From assembly GCF_022761035.1 (NCBI RefSeq), contig NZ_JAKWJP010000005.1:1-64000 (forward strand): a stretch of 64,000 bases of DNA, given 5' to 3'. The DNA comes from Microbacterium sp. SS28 (GTDB lineage Bacteria > Actinomycetota > Actinomycetes > Actinomycetales > Microbacteriaceae). How positions within the stretch are numbered: position 1 is the first letter of the stretch; each line of letters begins with the position of its first letter. A program made the position numbers and the translations under genes. Of the stretch, positions 27,668-36,293 are shown piece after piece. The notes beneath the pieces were generated by a model. It was not told where the DNA came from. It searched no databases and saw only the letters and a list, made by a program, of their open reading frames with translations.

Positions 27668-28806
27668 GCTGCGACCGAGATCATGCGATCGGCGATCGCG
27701 CGGTATTGGTCGGCGACCGCGGGCCACGAGGAATGGCGGGTATCGCGCAGTGCGGCATCGTGCATCTGCTGTGCGAGGCCTTCTGCCCCAACGATCGCGC
27801 CGAGTGCCGCGGCCATCGACTCCGCGTCCTGGTGCGTTGCAATAAGTCCCGCCCCACGGCCCAGCAGCTCGACCGCGTGCGGGAATCCGGTCGCGACGAC
27901 GGGGATTCCTGCCGCCACAGCCTCGATGAGTACCCCCGACGTTGCTTGGTCGTGCGAGTCGTATGGGAGCAGAACGACGTCCGCGTCGGCGATCAGTTCC
28001 GCGAGCTGTGCGGCGTCGCGGTAGCGGTTGTCGAGGGTGACGATGTCACCCAAGTCGAGGTCGGTGATGAGCTCCTGCAGCGCTTCACGGTATTGCTCGC
28101 CCTCATGAGCCAGCACTTTCGGGTGGGTTTCGCCGGCGATGACGTACTCAACGGAGGGGACGGTGTAACGCAGCTGTGCGATCGCGCGGATCCCCCACTC
28201 GAGCCCCTTGCCCGGTGAGATGAGTCCCCACGTCAGAATCCGCTTCGAAGCGGTGTGCTTCGTCGCGGCGGCCGCGCGAGGAACTGGAACGCCGTGGGGG
28301 ATGACGCGAACCTTGGATGGCTTGACGTTGTACGTCCGGTTGAGGATGTCGCGAGCGTTGTCGGTCATCACGACGACGGTGTCGGCTAGCCTGCACACCG
28401 TTTCGAGCACTGCTCGTTGGTGAGGAGTGGGCGCGATGAGCACCGTATGGAGCACGACGATCGCGGGCGTCGACAAGGATCGAAGCAACGGGATGATCTC
28501 GTCGCCGTCGGGTCCGCCGTAGATGCCGTACTCGTGCTGGACGATCGCGACATCGCAGGCGTCGAGCGCGCGGACGGCTGTGCGCATGGTCACCCGATCG
28601 CGCCCTATCAGCTCCGTCGCGGTTGGGATGCGGCCGATCACCACAGGACCGGGGCCGCTGTCCCTGACATCCAGCACCCGCACGATGGTGGGTTGGCGGG
28701 CATCATCTGCAGCGAGTTCGCGGGCCAGCGCTTCCGTGAAGGTGGCAAGCCCGCAGCGGGTAGGCGGATACGTGGACAGGAAGCCGAAGTGGGTCATGGT
28801 GACCAT
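27664..28806 (-). CDS. Glycosyltransferase family 4 protein
   Basis: A 380-residue GT-B enzyme. The start THFGFLSTYPPTRCGLATFTEAL is a typical GT4 N-terminus with a Gly-rich acceptor loop. The C-terminal half holds WGLISPGKGLEWGIRAIA, VIAGETHPK and the GT4 EX7E region in GVLIEAVAAGIPVVATGFPHAVELL. It has no membrane segment. It overlaps the barrel protein gene at 26621. It may make an exported polysaccharide or a compatible-solute-like glycoside. Donor and acceptor are not predictable. Confidence 0.87.
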   Translation of the reverse strand: MVTMTHFGFLSTYPPTRCGLATFTEALARELAADDARQPTIVRVLDVRDSGPGPVVIGRIPTATELIGRDRVTMRTAVRALDACDVAIVQHEYGIYGGPDGDEIIPLLRSLSTPAIVVLHTVLIAPTPHQRAVLETVCRLADTVVVMTDNARDILNRTYNVKPSKVRVIPHGVPVPRAAAATKHTASKRILTWGLISPGKGLEWGIRAIAQLRYTVPSVEYVIAGETHPKVLAHEGEQYREALQELITDLDLGDIVTLDNRYRDAAQLAELIADADVVLLPYDSHDQATSGVLIEAVAAGIPVVATGFPHAVELLGRGAGLIATHQDAESMAAALGAIVGAEGLAQQMHDAALRDTRHSSWPAVADQYRAIADRMISVAA

Positions 28807-29367
28807 CTCTGTCGGCCCGGAGTCAGGCGACGCCGAGTTTCTTCGAGACGTCTGCCAACGGCATCCCTCGTGGAACTACGCCTGCATCGCCGCGGTCCGG
28901 TTACACGTCGGGCCGAACCCGCCGCGCTGTGTTCCGCACCCTACACCACCCTCCTGCGAGGCCTCCTGGCAGGCCGAGCAGTCGGCCGAGCTGGTCAACC
29001 ACGGGACACTGAAGGTCTACCCCGGGGCGCCGCGTGGCATGTATGGCGAATTCCGGACCGAGTTCGGGCAGGATCTGCTCGCCTTCATCGCACAGTAGCG
29101 CGAGCAACGGGCCGCAACCGAAGATCGGCGCAGAAGCGGGGCGTCGCCTCTACTGTGGCGCCTCGTTTTCGGCGCGCCCATGGCCGGACGCCTCGGCGCA
29201 CCACTGCGGGTCTGCACAAACTCGCGAGGTGCCCTGTCTCCGCCATCCTCCGGTGGCACGCGGTGTGTCACGCATCGATGCGATCGAGCGCGTCACGGCG
29301 TTGTACGGGCGGATGCCAGTCGCGTGGTCAGGTCCTGCTTGGTGGCCGCTCCAGAGCGGTGTGAGAC
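28807..29367. other. Intergenic region holding a hydrolase remnant
   Basis: This 560-bp gap separates the GT4 start from the response regulator. It contains the plus-strand tail of an alpha/beta-hydrolase (28976-29098). The remaining parts show no recognisable gene, RNA or strong repeat. Confidence 0.4.
28976..29098 (+). pseudogene. C-terminal fragment of a haloperoxidase-like alpha/beta-hydrolase
   Basis: The last 40 residues of the frame, SAELVNHGTLKVYPGAP then RGMYGEFRTEFGQDLLAFIA, match the C-terminus of non-haem chloroperoxidase/esterase proteins, where PGAPHG carries the catalytic His. Here the His is Arg. The upstream part of the frame has no similarity to the fold. It is a truncated, inactive remnant. 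Confidence 0.6.
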
Positions 29368-30039
29368 TCAGGATCCAACGACTCCGAGTTCATAGGCCAG
29401 GATGACCGCATTCACTCGACTGCTGAGGTCGAGTTTCGAGAGCACGCGGCCGACGTGGGCCTTTACCGTCGACTCGCTCAGATAAAGAGCCGCAGCGATC
29501 TCGCTGTTCGTTTGACCCCGCCCGATGAGAACGAAGATCTCGCGTTCGCGGGCTGAGAGCTCTGCCAGCGCCCCTTTGGAGTCGAGATGACGTTTCGCAC
29601 CGAGATGCGGGGCGGCGATCTCGATGAGCTTTGCCGTTATGCGCGGCGATACGACCGCGTCGCCGGAGAAGACCGCGCGTATAGCAACCACCAGGTCATC
29701 GGGACGCGCGTTTTTGAGCAGGAATCCGGCAGCGCCGGCATCAAGCGCATCAAACGCAGCTTCGTCGAGGTCATATGTCGTGAGCACGAGAACACGCGAG
29801 TCGGGCAGCATTCTGCTGAGGCGCCTTGTTGCCTCGATTCCGCCGATGCCGGGCATCCTCACATCCATCAGCACGACGTCGGGTTTCAGTCGTTGAGCCG
29901 CTCCGATCGCTTGCAGCCCGTCTGCGGCCTCGCCGACGACCGTCAGCCCGGGGGCCGCCTCCAGCACTAGGCGCAGTCCATAGCGAACGAGTTCTTGGTC
30001 GTCTACGAGCAGGACTCGGATATCTTCGGTCGCTGTCAT
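29368..30039 (-). CDS. LuxR/NarL family two-component response regulator
   Basis: A 223-residue regulator. The receiver domain has the acidic pair in VLLVDDQELVRYG, the phospho-acceptor Asp in PDVVLMDVRMPGIGG, Thr in VLTTYD and Lys in FLLKNARPDDL. The C-terminal LuxR-type HTH is ALAELSAREREIFVLIGRGQTNSEIAAALYLSESTVKAHVGRVLSKL. ATG 30039 overlaps the kinase stop (ATGA) and is preferred over the upstream GTG at 30051. It probably controls the adjacent ABC exporter in response to membrane stress or an antibiotic (inference). Confidence 0.93.
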   Translation of the reverse strand: MTATEDIRVLLVDDQELVRYGLRLVLEAAPGLTVVGEAADGLQAIGAAQRLKPDVVLMDVRMPGIGGIEATRRLSRMLPDSRVLVLTTYDLDEAAFDALDAGAAGFLLKNARPDDLVVAIRAVFSGDAVVSPRITAKLIEIAAPHLGAKRHLDSKGALAELSAREREIFVLIGRGQTNSEIAAALYLSESTVKAHVGRVLSKLDLSSRVNAVILAYELGVVGS

Positions 30040-31229
30040 CTGTCTCCCCACCGCAGGTGTGCCTTGACCCGCCAGCCGCCGCCGGCCCGCGGGCTCGACT
30101 CGACCGAGCCGTCGAACATCGCCACCCGCTCCGCCATACCGACGAGGCCCCGGCCGGCGTTCTGAGCCGCAGCTGCGGGCGAGGCCGAGTCTTCGACGAG
30201 AATGGCCACCTCCTCGGGGGTCCAGGTCAGGGCGACCAGTACCGCGGTGACGTCGCGAGCGTGGCGGAGCACGTTCGTCAGTGACTCCTGCACGATGCGG
30301 TACACGGTCAAGCCCACCGCCGGATCGTCGGTCGGTGACCCTGTCACTGTCATCCGCACCGGAAGCCCCGCGGTCGTGAATTGCTCCACGAGCGCGGGCA
30401 GCTGGGTCGCATCGGGTTGCGGTGAGTACACCGACCCCGAGCCCTCGGGCACACGCCGTACGCCACCGAGCAGTCGGCGCACCTCGCCGAGGGTTCGTCG
30501 CCCCGTCTCGGACACCCTGGCGATCGCGACCTTCGCCTCATCGGGTCGCTCGTCGGCGGCGGCGTGCGCGCCGTCCGATATCGCGATCATGACCGAGAGG
30601 CTGTGTGCGATGACGTCGTGCATCTCGCGAGCGATGCGTTCGCGTTCTCGCGCAGCGGCGATCTCAGCCTGCTGGTCGCGTTCGTGTGCGAGCTGTTCGG
30701 CGCGTTCGAGGAGTGTGCGCACGTGACGTTGCCGCTGTCCGGCGCTCGTGCCGAGCAGGGTGGTCACCAGCAGCGCGACGGCGAAAACGGCGAACGCGAA
30801 GATCCAATCAGCTGTCACGTCCCTCGGGTTGACGGGTGGAGAACCCCAGAGCGACGGCCCGTTCGCCAGGCGAGCCGTGAACACCCAGGCTCCGAGGGCG
30901 CCGAAGGCCAGCGCAACGGCGAAGCAGGCCCACGCGACGAACCCGCGGCACCCTACCGCGATGCCGTACAGCACGATCGCCACCACGATCGTCTCGGCTC
31001 CCGTGCCGACGGCCAGTGAGAATACAGCGACAACCAGCGCCCCACCCAGTGCCGGCAGCGGGTACCGGGCCCGCGTTGCGAGCGCGGCGAGACCAGCTGC
31101 CCCGAGCGCGACGGTCGACCACAGCGGCGTCGCGAATCGCGGTTCCAGCGAGACGAGTGCCAGGAGCACCGCAACGGCGAAGTAGATCGCGGGCATGATG
31201 GCCCGCACCGTCCATGATCGTCGTCGCAT
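30036..31229 (-). CDS. Sensor histidine kinase (NarX/DesK-like, HisKA_3)
   Basis: A kinase of about 397 residues from ATG 31229. Five or so N-terminal membrane helices have no large sensor domain. They are followed by a linker coiled coil, the HisKA_3 phospho-acceptor motif REMHDVIAHSLSVMI, and an ATPase domain with VYRIVQESLTNVLRHA and GRGLVGMAERV (N and G boxes). Starts at 31283 (ATG) or 31319 (TTG) would add an N-terminal tail. The true start is uncertain because none has a strong Shine-Dalgarno. It pairs with the overlapping response regulator and follows the ABC permease gene. Confidence 0.9.
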   Translation of the reverse strand: MRRRSWTVRAIMPAIYFAVAVLLALVSLEPRFATPLWSTVALGAAGLAALATRARYPLPALGGALVVAVFSLAVGTGAETIVVAIVLYGIAVGCRGFVAWACFAVALAFGALGAWVFTARLANGPSLWGSPPVNPRDVTADWIFAFAVFAVALLVTTLLGTSAGQRQRHVRTLLERAEQLAHERDQQAEIAAARERERIAREMHDVIAHSLSVMIAISDGAHAAADERPDEAKVAIARVSETGRRTLGEVRRLLGGVRRVPEGSGSVYSPQPDATQLPALVEQFTTAGLPVRMTVTGSPTDDPAVGLTVYRIVQESLTNVLRHARDVTAVLVALTWTPEEVAILVEDSASPAAAAQNAGRGLVGMAERVAMFDGSVESSPRAGGGWRVKAHLRWGDR

Positions 31230-31321
31230 GGCTGTTCGTCTCGGTCTCGGTTCCGGTTGCGGAAGTATTGGATCGGGCGGCATATGGGTCGGGGTGCCGC
31301 CCGACCCGATCGATATCAAGG

Positions 31322-32167
31322 TCAGGCATCCCTCCTGCGCAGTGCGATCCAGCCGGCCACCAACGCAGCGATCGCCCAGGCGAAGGCGGTCACCCAGCCC
31401 CCTGCAGGGCTCAGGTACTGCTGCCAGGCGTCGGCAAAACCGAGCTGCGCATCTCCAAGGCGCACCATCGAGTCACCGGCGTGCGAAAGCAGGTACAGCC
31501 GGATCGTGCGGATGAATTCCGACGTCGGCAGGACCGACAACAGCACTGGGCCGAGCAGAGTCGTACAGAAGACCACAACAGATCCTCCCACCGCCGATCG
31601 CAGAAGGCTGCCGATGCCGAGTCCGAACACAGCGCACAGCCCGACGTAGACCGCGCCGCCGGCCAGGGCCAGAGACATGCCTGGGGCGGTCAGTGCCGTC
31701 TGGAGATCCCACGCGGCGTAGATCGGGTAGGTGAGAGCCCACGATCCGAAGACCGAGACGAGCGCGGTTACCGTCATGACCGGGAGTACGACGAGCGCCT
31801 TCGCCGCCAGCACGGGGGTGCGCCGCGGAACCGCGATGAGACTCGGCTGGATCGTGCCCGACGAGTACTCCGAGCTGATCGCGAGCACACCCAAGACCCC
31901 TGCGATGATCTGACCGAACACCAGCGTCCCCAAGGTGACGGAGTCGAGCGTGAATGCGGTCGAACCGACCGAGGGAACACCGGCGGATTCGAGCGTCAGC
32001 GCGAACAGCACGCTGACTCCGATGCCGAAGATCAGCACCGAGGCGAGAAGGAAACCCGTCGAGCGGAGGCTCGTCAGTTTGATGAACTCCGATCGCACGA
32101 CGTGCGTGAAGCGCAAGCGGTCGGGGCTCAGCACGTGCGTGTGGTGTTGCATGGCGGAAACGGTCAT
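31322..32167 (-). CDS. ABC-2 type transporter permease
   Basis: A 281-residue membrane protein with six hydrophobic segments, starting after a cytoplasmic leader RFTHVVRSEFIKLTSLRST, which is the usual opening of ABC-2 permeases of antibiotic/lantibiotic exporters. The EYSSGTIQPSLIAVPRR loop is characteristic. Its ATG overlaps the ATPase stop (ATGA). Together with the 32164 ATPase it forms an exporter; the substrate is unknown. Confidence 0.88.
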   Translation of the reverse strand: MTVSAMQHHTHVLSPDRLRFTHVVRSEFIKLTSLRSTGFLLASVLIFGIGVSVLFALTLESAGVPSVGSTAFTLDSVTLGTLVFGQIIAGVLGVLAISSEYSSGTIQPSLIAVPRRTPVLAAKALVVLPVMTVTALVSVFGSWALTYPIYAAWDLQTALTAPGMSLALAGGAVYVGLCAVFGLGIGSLLRSAVGGSVVVFCTTLLGPVLLSVLPTSEFIRTIRLYLLSHAGDSMVRLGDAQLGFADAWQQYLSPAGGWVTAFAWAIAALVAGWIALRRRDA

Positions 32168-33093
32168 TGGTCTGCTCCTGTTCGGGGTGCGGCGGCAGAG
32201 CGGTACTCGACTTCTCCGGCGGTGAGGGCGATGTAGGCGTCTTCGAGGCTGCCTGTCCGCGAAACGACCTCGTGCAAGACGATGCCGGCGTTCGCGGCGG
32301 TCGTGGCCACCTGTTCCGAGGTGAGTCCCGAGATCTCCAAGGCGCCGTCGGCCAGCGTCGTTACGACGACGTCGGGGCCCGCGAGGGCCGCGGTGAGGGC
32401 GGCGCCCTCTCGCGCTCGCACCCGGATCACCGAGCGGGTCGTCCCCGCGATGACGTCGCCGATAGGGCCCTCGGCGAGAATCTTGCCGCGGCCGATCACG
32501 ATGAGGTCATCGGCGGTCTGCGCCATTTCGCTCATGAGGTGCGACGAGAGCAGAACCGTGCGCCCCTCCTCCGCCAGGCCCCGCATGAGTGTGCGCACCC
32601 AGAGCACCCCCTCCGGGTCGAGTCCATTGACTGGCTCGTCGAGGATCACCGTGCCCGGGTCGCCGATCAGGGCGGCCGCGATGCCCAGCCGCTGGCCCAT
32701 GCCGAGCGAGAACGCACCCACGCGTTTGCCCGCCACAGAGTCGAGCCCGGCCATGCCGATGACCTCGCGCACGCGCGCTGCACCGATGCCGTGGGTGGCG
32801 GCGATCGCCAGCAGGTGCCGATAAGCCGTGCGGCCCTTGTGGGCCGCCTTCGCGTCGAGCAGCACGCCGACCTCACGCAGGGGCGCGACGTGTTCGGCGT
32901 AGGGCCGCCCGTTCACCTCGACTGTGCCAGCCGACGGCCGGTCAAGACCAACGATCATCCTCATCGTCGTCGATTTTCCGGCCCCGTTGGGGCCGAGAAA
33001 ACCGGTCACTCGACCCGGCCTCACGGTGAAGTCGATGCCACCGACGGCCACTTTTTCCCTGTAACGCTTGGTCAGCGCATGTGCAGTAATCAT
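32164..33093 (-). CDS. ABC transporter ATP-binding protein (drug/lantibiotic exporter type)
   Basis: A 309-residue ATPase starting MITAHALTKRYREKVAVGG, with Walker A FLGPNGAGKSTTM, signature FSLGMGQRLGIAAAL, Walker B VILDEPVNGLDPEG and switch His in LLSSHLMSEM. A C-terminal domain of about 90 residues follows, as in DrrA/CcmA-like exporters. ATG 33093 has AAAGG seven bases upstream. It is the first gene of the ATPase-permease-kinase-regulator operon, so the promoter is in the intergenic region above 33093. Confidence 0.92.
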   Translation of the reverse strand: MITAHALTKRYREKVAVGGIDFTVRPGRVTGFLGPNGAGKSTTMRMIVGLDRPSAGTVEVNGRPYAEHVAPLREVGVLLDAKAAHKGRTAYRHLLAIAATHGIGAARVREVIGMAGLDSVAGKRVGAFSLGMGQRLGIAAALIGDPGTVILDEPVNGLDPEGVLWVRTLMRGLAEEGRTVLLSSHLMSEMAQTADDLIVIGRGKILAEGPIGDVIAGTTRSVIRVRAREGAALTAALAGPDVVVTTLADGALEISGLTSEQVATTAANAGIVLHEVVSRTGSLEDAYIALTAGEVEYRSAAAPRTGADQ

Positions 33094-33607
33094 TGCGAAC
33101 CCTTTCCTCGCGATCACGCTAGAAGGGGGCACTCGGCATGCACATCGGCCGGTGGTACACACTCTGCCGCTCGCCAGTACCCAGGTACTGGTCCCACGCA
33201 ATGGGCGCGCCAGTCAGGGGGTCCTCCCCCGTGCTGCGGTGAGTGTCATCGCGACGTCGCGCCAGAGCATCATTCTCGGTGAGTTCGAATGTCCCGCCCG
33301 ATAGAGCGCCCGACAGAGCTCCCGATGCAGTGCGTCAATCAAACCCGATCGGGAACCATTCAAGTCGTCTGGAGGGACGCCACCTGTGCGGGGTGTAGCC
33401 CCCGCAACGGCTTTCGCCGTTCGCAACCGCGGAATCATGCGCTTGCTGGGCACTCCAACGCAGGAACGTGGTGAGAGGGCGCACCGCAGAGGTCCCCCTA
33501 AAAGGTCCCCCTGGGGGACCCCTGGACGCCGAAAATTCCTCTTCTAGCGACATGGTGCTGAAAGCATCCGGCGCAAGAACAATCGCGATAACCAGCGGAT
33601 TTTCGTG
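33094..33607. other. Intergenic left flank of the island
   Basis: About 510 bp with no convincing gene. It must hold the promoter of the ABC exporter operon close to 33100-33170. Its right part contains the CCCCC/GGGGG inverted repeats at 33490-33524 that belong to the island junction. Confidence 0.4.
33490..33524. repeat. AGGTCCCCC repeat array with perfect palindrome, left junction
   Basis: AGGTCCCCC occurs at 33490-33498 and 33503-33511, and the second copy forms the perfect palindrome GGTCCCCCTGGGGGACC (33504-33520). It lies about 85-120 bp to the left of the tRNA-derived repeat, the same place as the GTGACCCCC array at the right junction, and may be its diverged counterpart. Confidence 0.65.
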
Positions 33608-33673
33608 GCGGAGACGGAGGGATTTGAACCCTCGGTCCCCGTGAGGGGACTCCACCTTAGCAGGGTAGATTCG
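33608..33673 (-). repeat. Left 66-bp tRNA-Ser(GCU)-derived direct repeat (att-like)
   Basis: On the minus strand this is the 3' half of a type II tRNA-Ser: anticodon loop CTGCTAA (anticodon GCU) on a CTACC/GGTGG stem, a long variable arm, the T arm with GGTTCAAATCC and acceptor CGTCTCC with discriminator G. Here the encoded CCA follows (33608-33606). A matching GGAGACG 5' acceptor is absent, so this is a fragment and not a tRNA gene. It is identical over all 66 bases to 42034-42099. Confidence 0.9.
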
Positions 33674-33720
33674 AGCGGCCGCGCGTATGGCGTGTTCATG
33701 TTCCTGTGTAGCGTAAGTCC

Positions 33721-33845
33721 CAGATCAGCGGCGGTTTCGGATCAATGGGGATGCCGAGGCTGCAATCACGCCACGCACGCGTCACACCCCAGAATCAACG
33801 CGAATCGGCATCCTCAGAATGCTCGGGGTCACCTGGGGGTCACCC
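33721..33845. repeat. Junction repeat copy 1, ending in GGGGTCAC doublet
   Basis: This segment resembles 42149-42273 at the same distance (113-115 bp) from the 66-bp repeat. It shares TCAGCGGC, GGCATCCTC and, at 33825-33844, the direct doublet GGGGTCACCTGGGGGTCACC. It is diverged by roughly a quarter to a third. No gene is seen between 33674 and 33921. Confidence 0.7.
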
Positions 33846-33921
33846 GGCGCCGGACTCGGTGCCGAGTCACTCACGCGGGCCGCTAGAAGCGATCTGGCGC
33901 AGCGAGCACGTCGCCGCAACC

Positions 33922-34515
33922 TCATCCTTCGGCCGCTTCGACCATCATGTCGACAGCTTCGATCAGACCGTATCGATCGCGCAGGATGTCGAGAATGTCC
34001 TGCGCGTTGAGCGCGGGGCCTTGGCGGCCGGACCGCTTTGACATCTCCCCTACTGCGGCTAACGCGTGTGCGGGATTGAGCGCCACGGTGTTCTTCGCGA
34101 ACTCACGCGCGGTGAGTACTTGGATGCTGGACGGGATCTTTGCCGCGGGAAAGTCCTTGATGTTCTCCGTGACGATCGCTCCGGCGCCAGCGATGACGGC
34201 CGCGGCGACCACGTGCTCATCATCCGGATCTGGAAGGCCGAACGTGCCTTCCAGCGGTTCCCAGCCCTCGACCTCAGCGTCGGCGAATGCTCGACGCATC
34301 GCCGCGACGAGCCCGACGGCCCGCTCGACCGCCTCCTCAGGCAACACTCCCCGCCTTACGAACTTGGCTTCCTCGTGGAACTCAAGTTCAGCGAGGATCG
34401 CGGAACTCCACGTAGGGCGGTACGCACCTTCGATCGCCAAGGAAAGAAGGAAGTCTCGTTGCAGGCTCGGCCACAGCACGCTGGTGTCGAGAGTCGCCGT
34501 AAACACGACCCCCAT
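33922..34515 (-). CDS. PIN domain protein, putative toxin (VapC-like RNase)
   Basis: A 197-residue protein with PIN-type acidic residues: Asp in TATLDTSVLWPS, Glu in SAILAELEFHEE, and Asp in LPDPDDEHVVAAAV followed by AGAIVTENIKDFP. This longer form (PIN_3-like) has an extra helical C-terminal part of about 60 residues ending DMMVEAAEG. It starts 18 bp after the HTH gene, and the two make a toxin-antitoxin pair inside the island. PIN toxins cleave RNA. That this one does so is inferred. Confidence 0.82.
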   Translation of the reverse strand: MGVVFTATLDTSVLWPSLQRDFLLSLAIEGAYRPTWSSAILAELEFHEEAKFVRRGVLPEEAVERAVGLVAAMRRAFADAEVEGWEPLEGTFGLPDPDDEHVVAAAVIAGAGAIVTENIKDFPAAKIPSSIQVLTAREFAKNTVALNPAHALAAVGEMSKRSGRQGPALNAQDILDILRDRYGLIEAVDMMVEAAEG

Positions 34516-34533
34516 AATGGCAGTCGCGAAGAG

Positions 34534-35058
34534 CTACTCCTGAGCAGCTCGCCTGGACGCGACTGCCTTCCTTGCCTGCTTCAGGTGCTCAAGAGTCTGC
34601 TCGACGTTGTCCTCATCAACGGCGTCGCGGGTCCTAGCGAGCATTTCGTACTGACTCTCACGCCGGCGCTCTCGATAGTCGAGCAGATCCGCGAGCAGAA
34701 CGCGACGGTGCGTTCCAGCCCTCTCAAAGGGGACTTCGCCCTCGTCGAGGAGCTTCACCACCGTTGGGCGACTCACGTTGAGCAGATCAGCCGCTTGCTG
34801 CGTGGTCAAACGAGTCGTTTGCGGCACGACGGAAACCGCCAGCCCACTCCGCATCGCATCCACCACTTTGCGAAGCGCTAAGTAGACCTCTTCGGGAAGC
34901 TCAACCTGATCTCCTGGCCTCGCTCCCGCGAGGAAATATCGGGGCTCCGGCACGGCTCGGCCAGCGGCCTCATGGGCTGCGAGAAAGTCCATGATTGGGG
35001 CAAGCTCGTCACCCCTGCTCGGAAGGTACGTCTCCTCAACGACCGCAGCGCGAGACAC
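34534..35058 (-). CDS. Helix-turn-helix (excisionase-type) antitoxin partner of the PIN protein
   Basis: A 174-residue protein. A central MerR/excisionase-type HTH reads RLTTQQAADLLNVSRPTVVKLLDEGEVPFERAGTHRRVLLADLLDYRERR (residues about 85-135). The N-terminal third has a PEEVYLALRKVVDAM helix and the C-terminal tail is charged and helical, probably the toxin-binding part. The GTG start at 35058 has AGGTG upstream. It precedes the PIN gene and follows a palindromic operator, the usual order antitoxin-toxin. Confidence 0.82.
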   Translation of the reverse strand: MSRAAVVEETYLPSRGDELAPIMDFLAAHEAAGRAVPEPRYFLAGARPGDQVELPEEVYLALRKVVDAMRSGLAVSVVPQTTRLTTQQAADLLNVSRPTVVKLLDEGEVPFERAGTHRRVLLADLLDYRERRRESQYEMLARTRDAVDEDNVEQTLEHLKQARKAVASRRAAQE

Positions 35059-35081
35059 AGAATCACCTCAATACACGTAGA

Positions 35082-35104
35082 CGCAACAGTTTGCGTTTGT
35101 TGCG
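35082..35104. promoter_or_regulatory. Palindromic operator upstream of the toxin-antitoxin pair
   Basis: CGCAAC (35082-35087) and GTTGCG (35099-35104) form an inverted repeat with an 11-bp spacer, 24 bp upstream of the antitoxin GTG. It is a plausible autoregulatory site for the HTH antitoxin. The 113-bp gap to the end of jetD holds nothing else recognisable. Confidence 0.55.
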
Positions 35105-35171
35105 ATTAGGGTACCACGCGGCGCCGACAGACTAATAGGAGCAGGTACCCACGACGCATCCACGAATCATG

Positions 35172-36293
35172 TCATTCCACGCCGAGCTGCGGGAGAGCGT
35201 AATCCCAGGGAACGCGCTCCTGCTCGAGGCGAACGTTGCCCTGAGCACTGAGCAGCCGGAGCGTCGTGCTCTCGTGAATCGTGAGCAAGGGGAGGACGCT
35301 GGTATTCGGATTTGGATCATGACCCCAGAGATCGCGGTGATCCAGCACCGTCTGCGTGTCCATCAGCACGGAAGTTGCGACCACTCCGCTTGCTCGCAGT
35401 CGATGAAGAATGGCGAACCCGTGCGAGTCCAGATCGCCCCAGTAGGTGACCTGGTGTGCCCATGGCAGTCGAGCAATGAGATCGACGCGGTGGCCGCCAC
35501 CATGGATGGCGACTGCGCCGGCCATCTGCGGCATCGCGAGCACCGTAGCGAGATTCTCGAACACGAAGACGCGGTCGGGTCGGATCGATATGGCAGCGAG
35601 GTCGTCGACTGGCGCGGAAACGTCGACCAGGCCATGTAAGGCGAATGACGGATCTAGCACACGCATCCGGACCAGCGGCGACGGCTCGTGCAAGCCAAGT
35701 CCTGACGCTCCAGTGCCCGCTCGGTGGAGGGATTCCACGAGGCCCCTTCGACTCTCGATCCATTTGGTGTGGATCCCGCGGATTGGCAGTTCGCGAATGA
35801 GTCGCCCGGATGTTGGATTCTCGCGCAACCAGAAGGTCACATCGACCAGCCTGTCGAAGTCAGCGTCGTCGAGGTCGGCGATCGCGCGCGCATGAGACCG
35901 GAGTACGCCGTCGCCCTCTGCACCCGCGAGGGCACGGAGGACATCAAGTCGCTTGACGAGGACTCCCCAGGCCGCAGCCTCTCCCGCCACCCGGGCAATC
36001 GCTTCTGGACCGCGCAGGGTCGCCCGCACAGGAATTTCTTGAGAACCGATACGCGACCAGTTGCGGACAGCCCACACGAGCTCGACTTCGGTTGCGTCGT
36101 ACGCCTCCCGCCAGGACCCGACCCAACGCCGAACCTGATCCAGATCGGATAAGGCCTCACGCTCGGTCGGCGGATTCAACGGCACAACGAGCACGACGTC
36201 TCGGCGCCGCTCGGCCGCCCATGCCCGAGCATCGCGGTCGAAGATCTTCTTCGCCCGGACGCGAAGATCGTCTGGCGTCACGGGACTCGTCAC
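35172..36293 (-). CDS. jetD: Wadjet system protein JetD (Toprim nuclease subunit)
   Basis: A 373-residue protein. The N-terminal arm domain (DUF3322-like) has LVWAVRNWSRIGSQEIPVRATLRG and LPIRGIHTKWIESRRGLVESL. The C-terminal Toprim-type catalytic domain (DUF2220-like) keeps Glu246 in VFVFENLAT, Asp287 and Asp289 in YWGDLDSHGF and the final RLEQERVPWDY. In studied Wadjet systems JetD cuts circular plasmid DNA held by the JetABC loop-extrusion motor. It is the last gene of the operon, and its start overlaps the jetC stop (ATGA). All key residues are present. Confidence 0.93.
   Translation of the reverse strand: MTSPVTPDDLRVRAKKIFDRDARAWAAERRRDVVLVVPLNPPTEREALSDLDQVRRWVGSWREAYDATEVELVWAVRNWSRIGSQEIPVRATLRGPEAIARVAGEAAAWGVLVKRLDVLRALAGAEGDGVLRSHARAIADLDDADFDRLVDVTFWLRENPTSGRLIRELPIRGIHTKWIESRRGLVESLHRAGTGASGLGLHEPSPLVRMRVLDPSFALHGLVDVSAPVDDLAAISIRPDRVFVFENLATVLAMPQMAGAVAIHGGGHRVDLIARLPWAHQVTYWGDLDSHGFAILHRLRASGVVATSVLMDTQTVLDHRDLWGHDPNPNTSVLPLLTIHESTTLRLLSAQGNVRLEQERVPWDYALPQLGVE

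Noticed and set aside
29099..29367. Possible oxidoreductase fragments after the hydrolase tail
   Set aside because: Short weak resemblances only, no motif that I can defend.
33608..33690. Functional tRNA-Ser gene at the left repeat
   Set aside because: The 5' acceptor and D arm are missing; only the 3' half is present.
33490..33850. CRISPR array from the repeated GGGGTCAC/CCCCC units
   Set aside because: Too few units, no regular spacers, units mirrored rather than direct, and no cas genes in the window.
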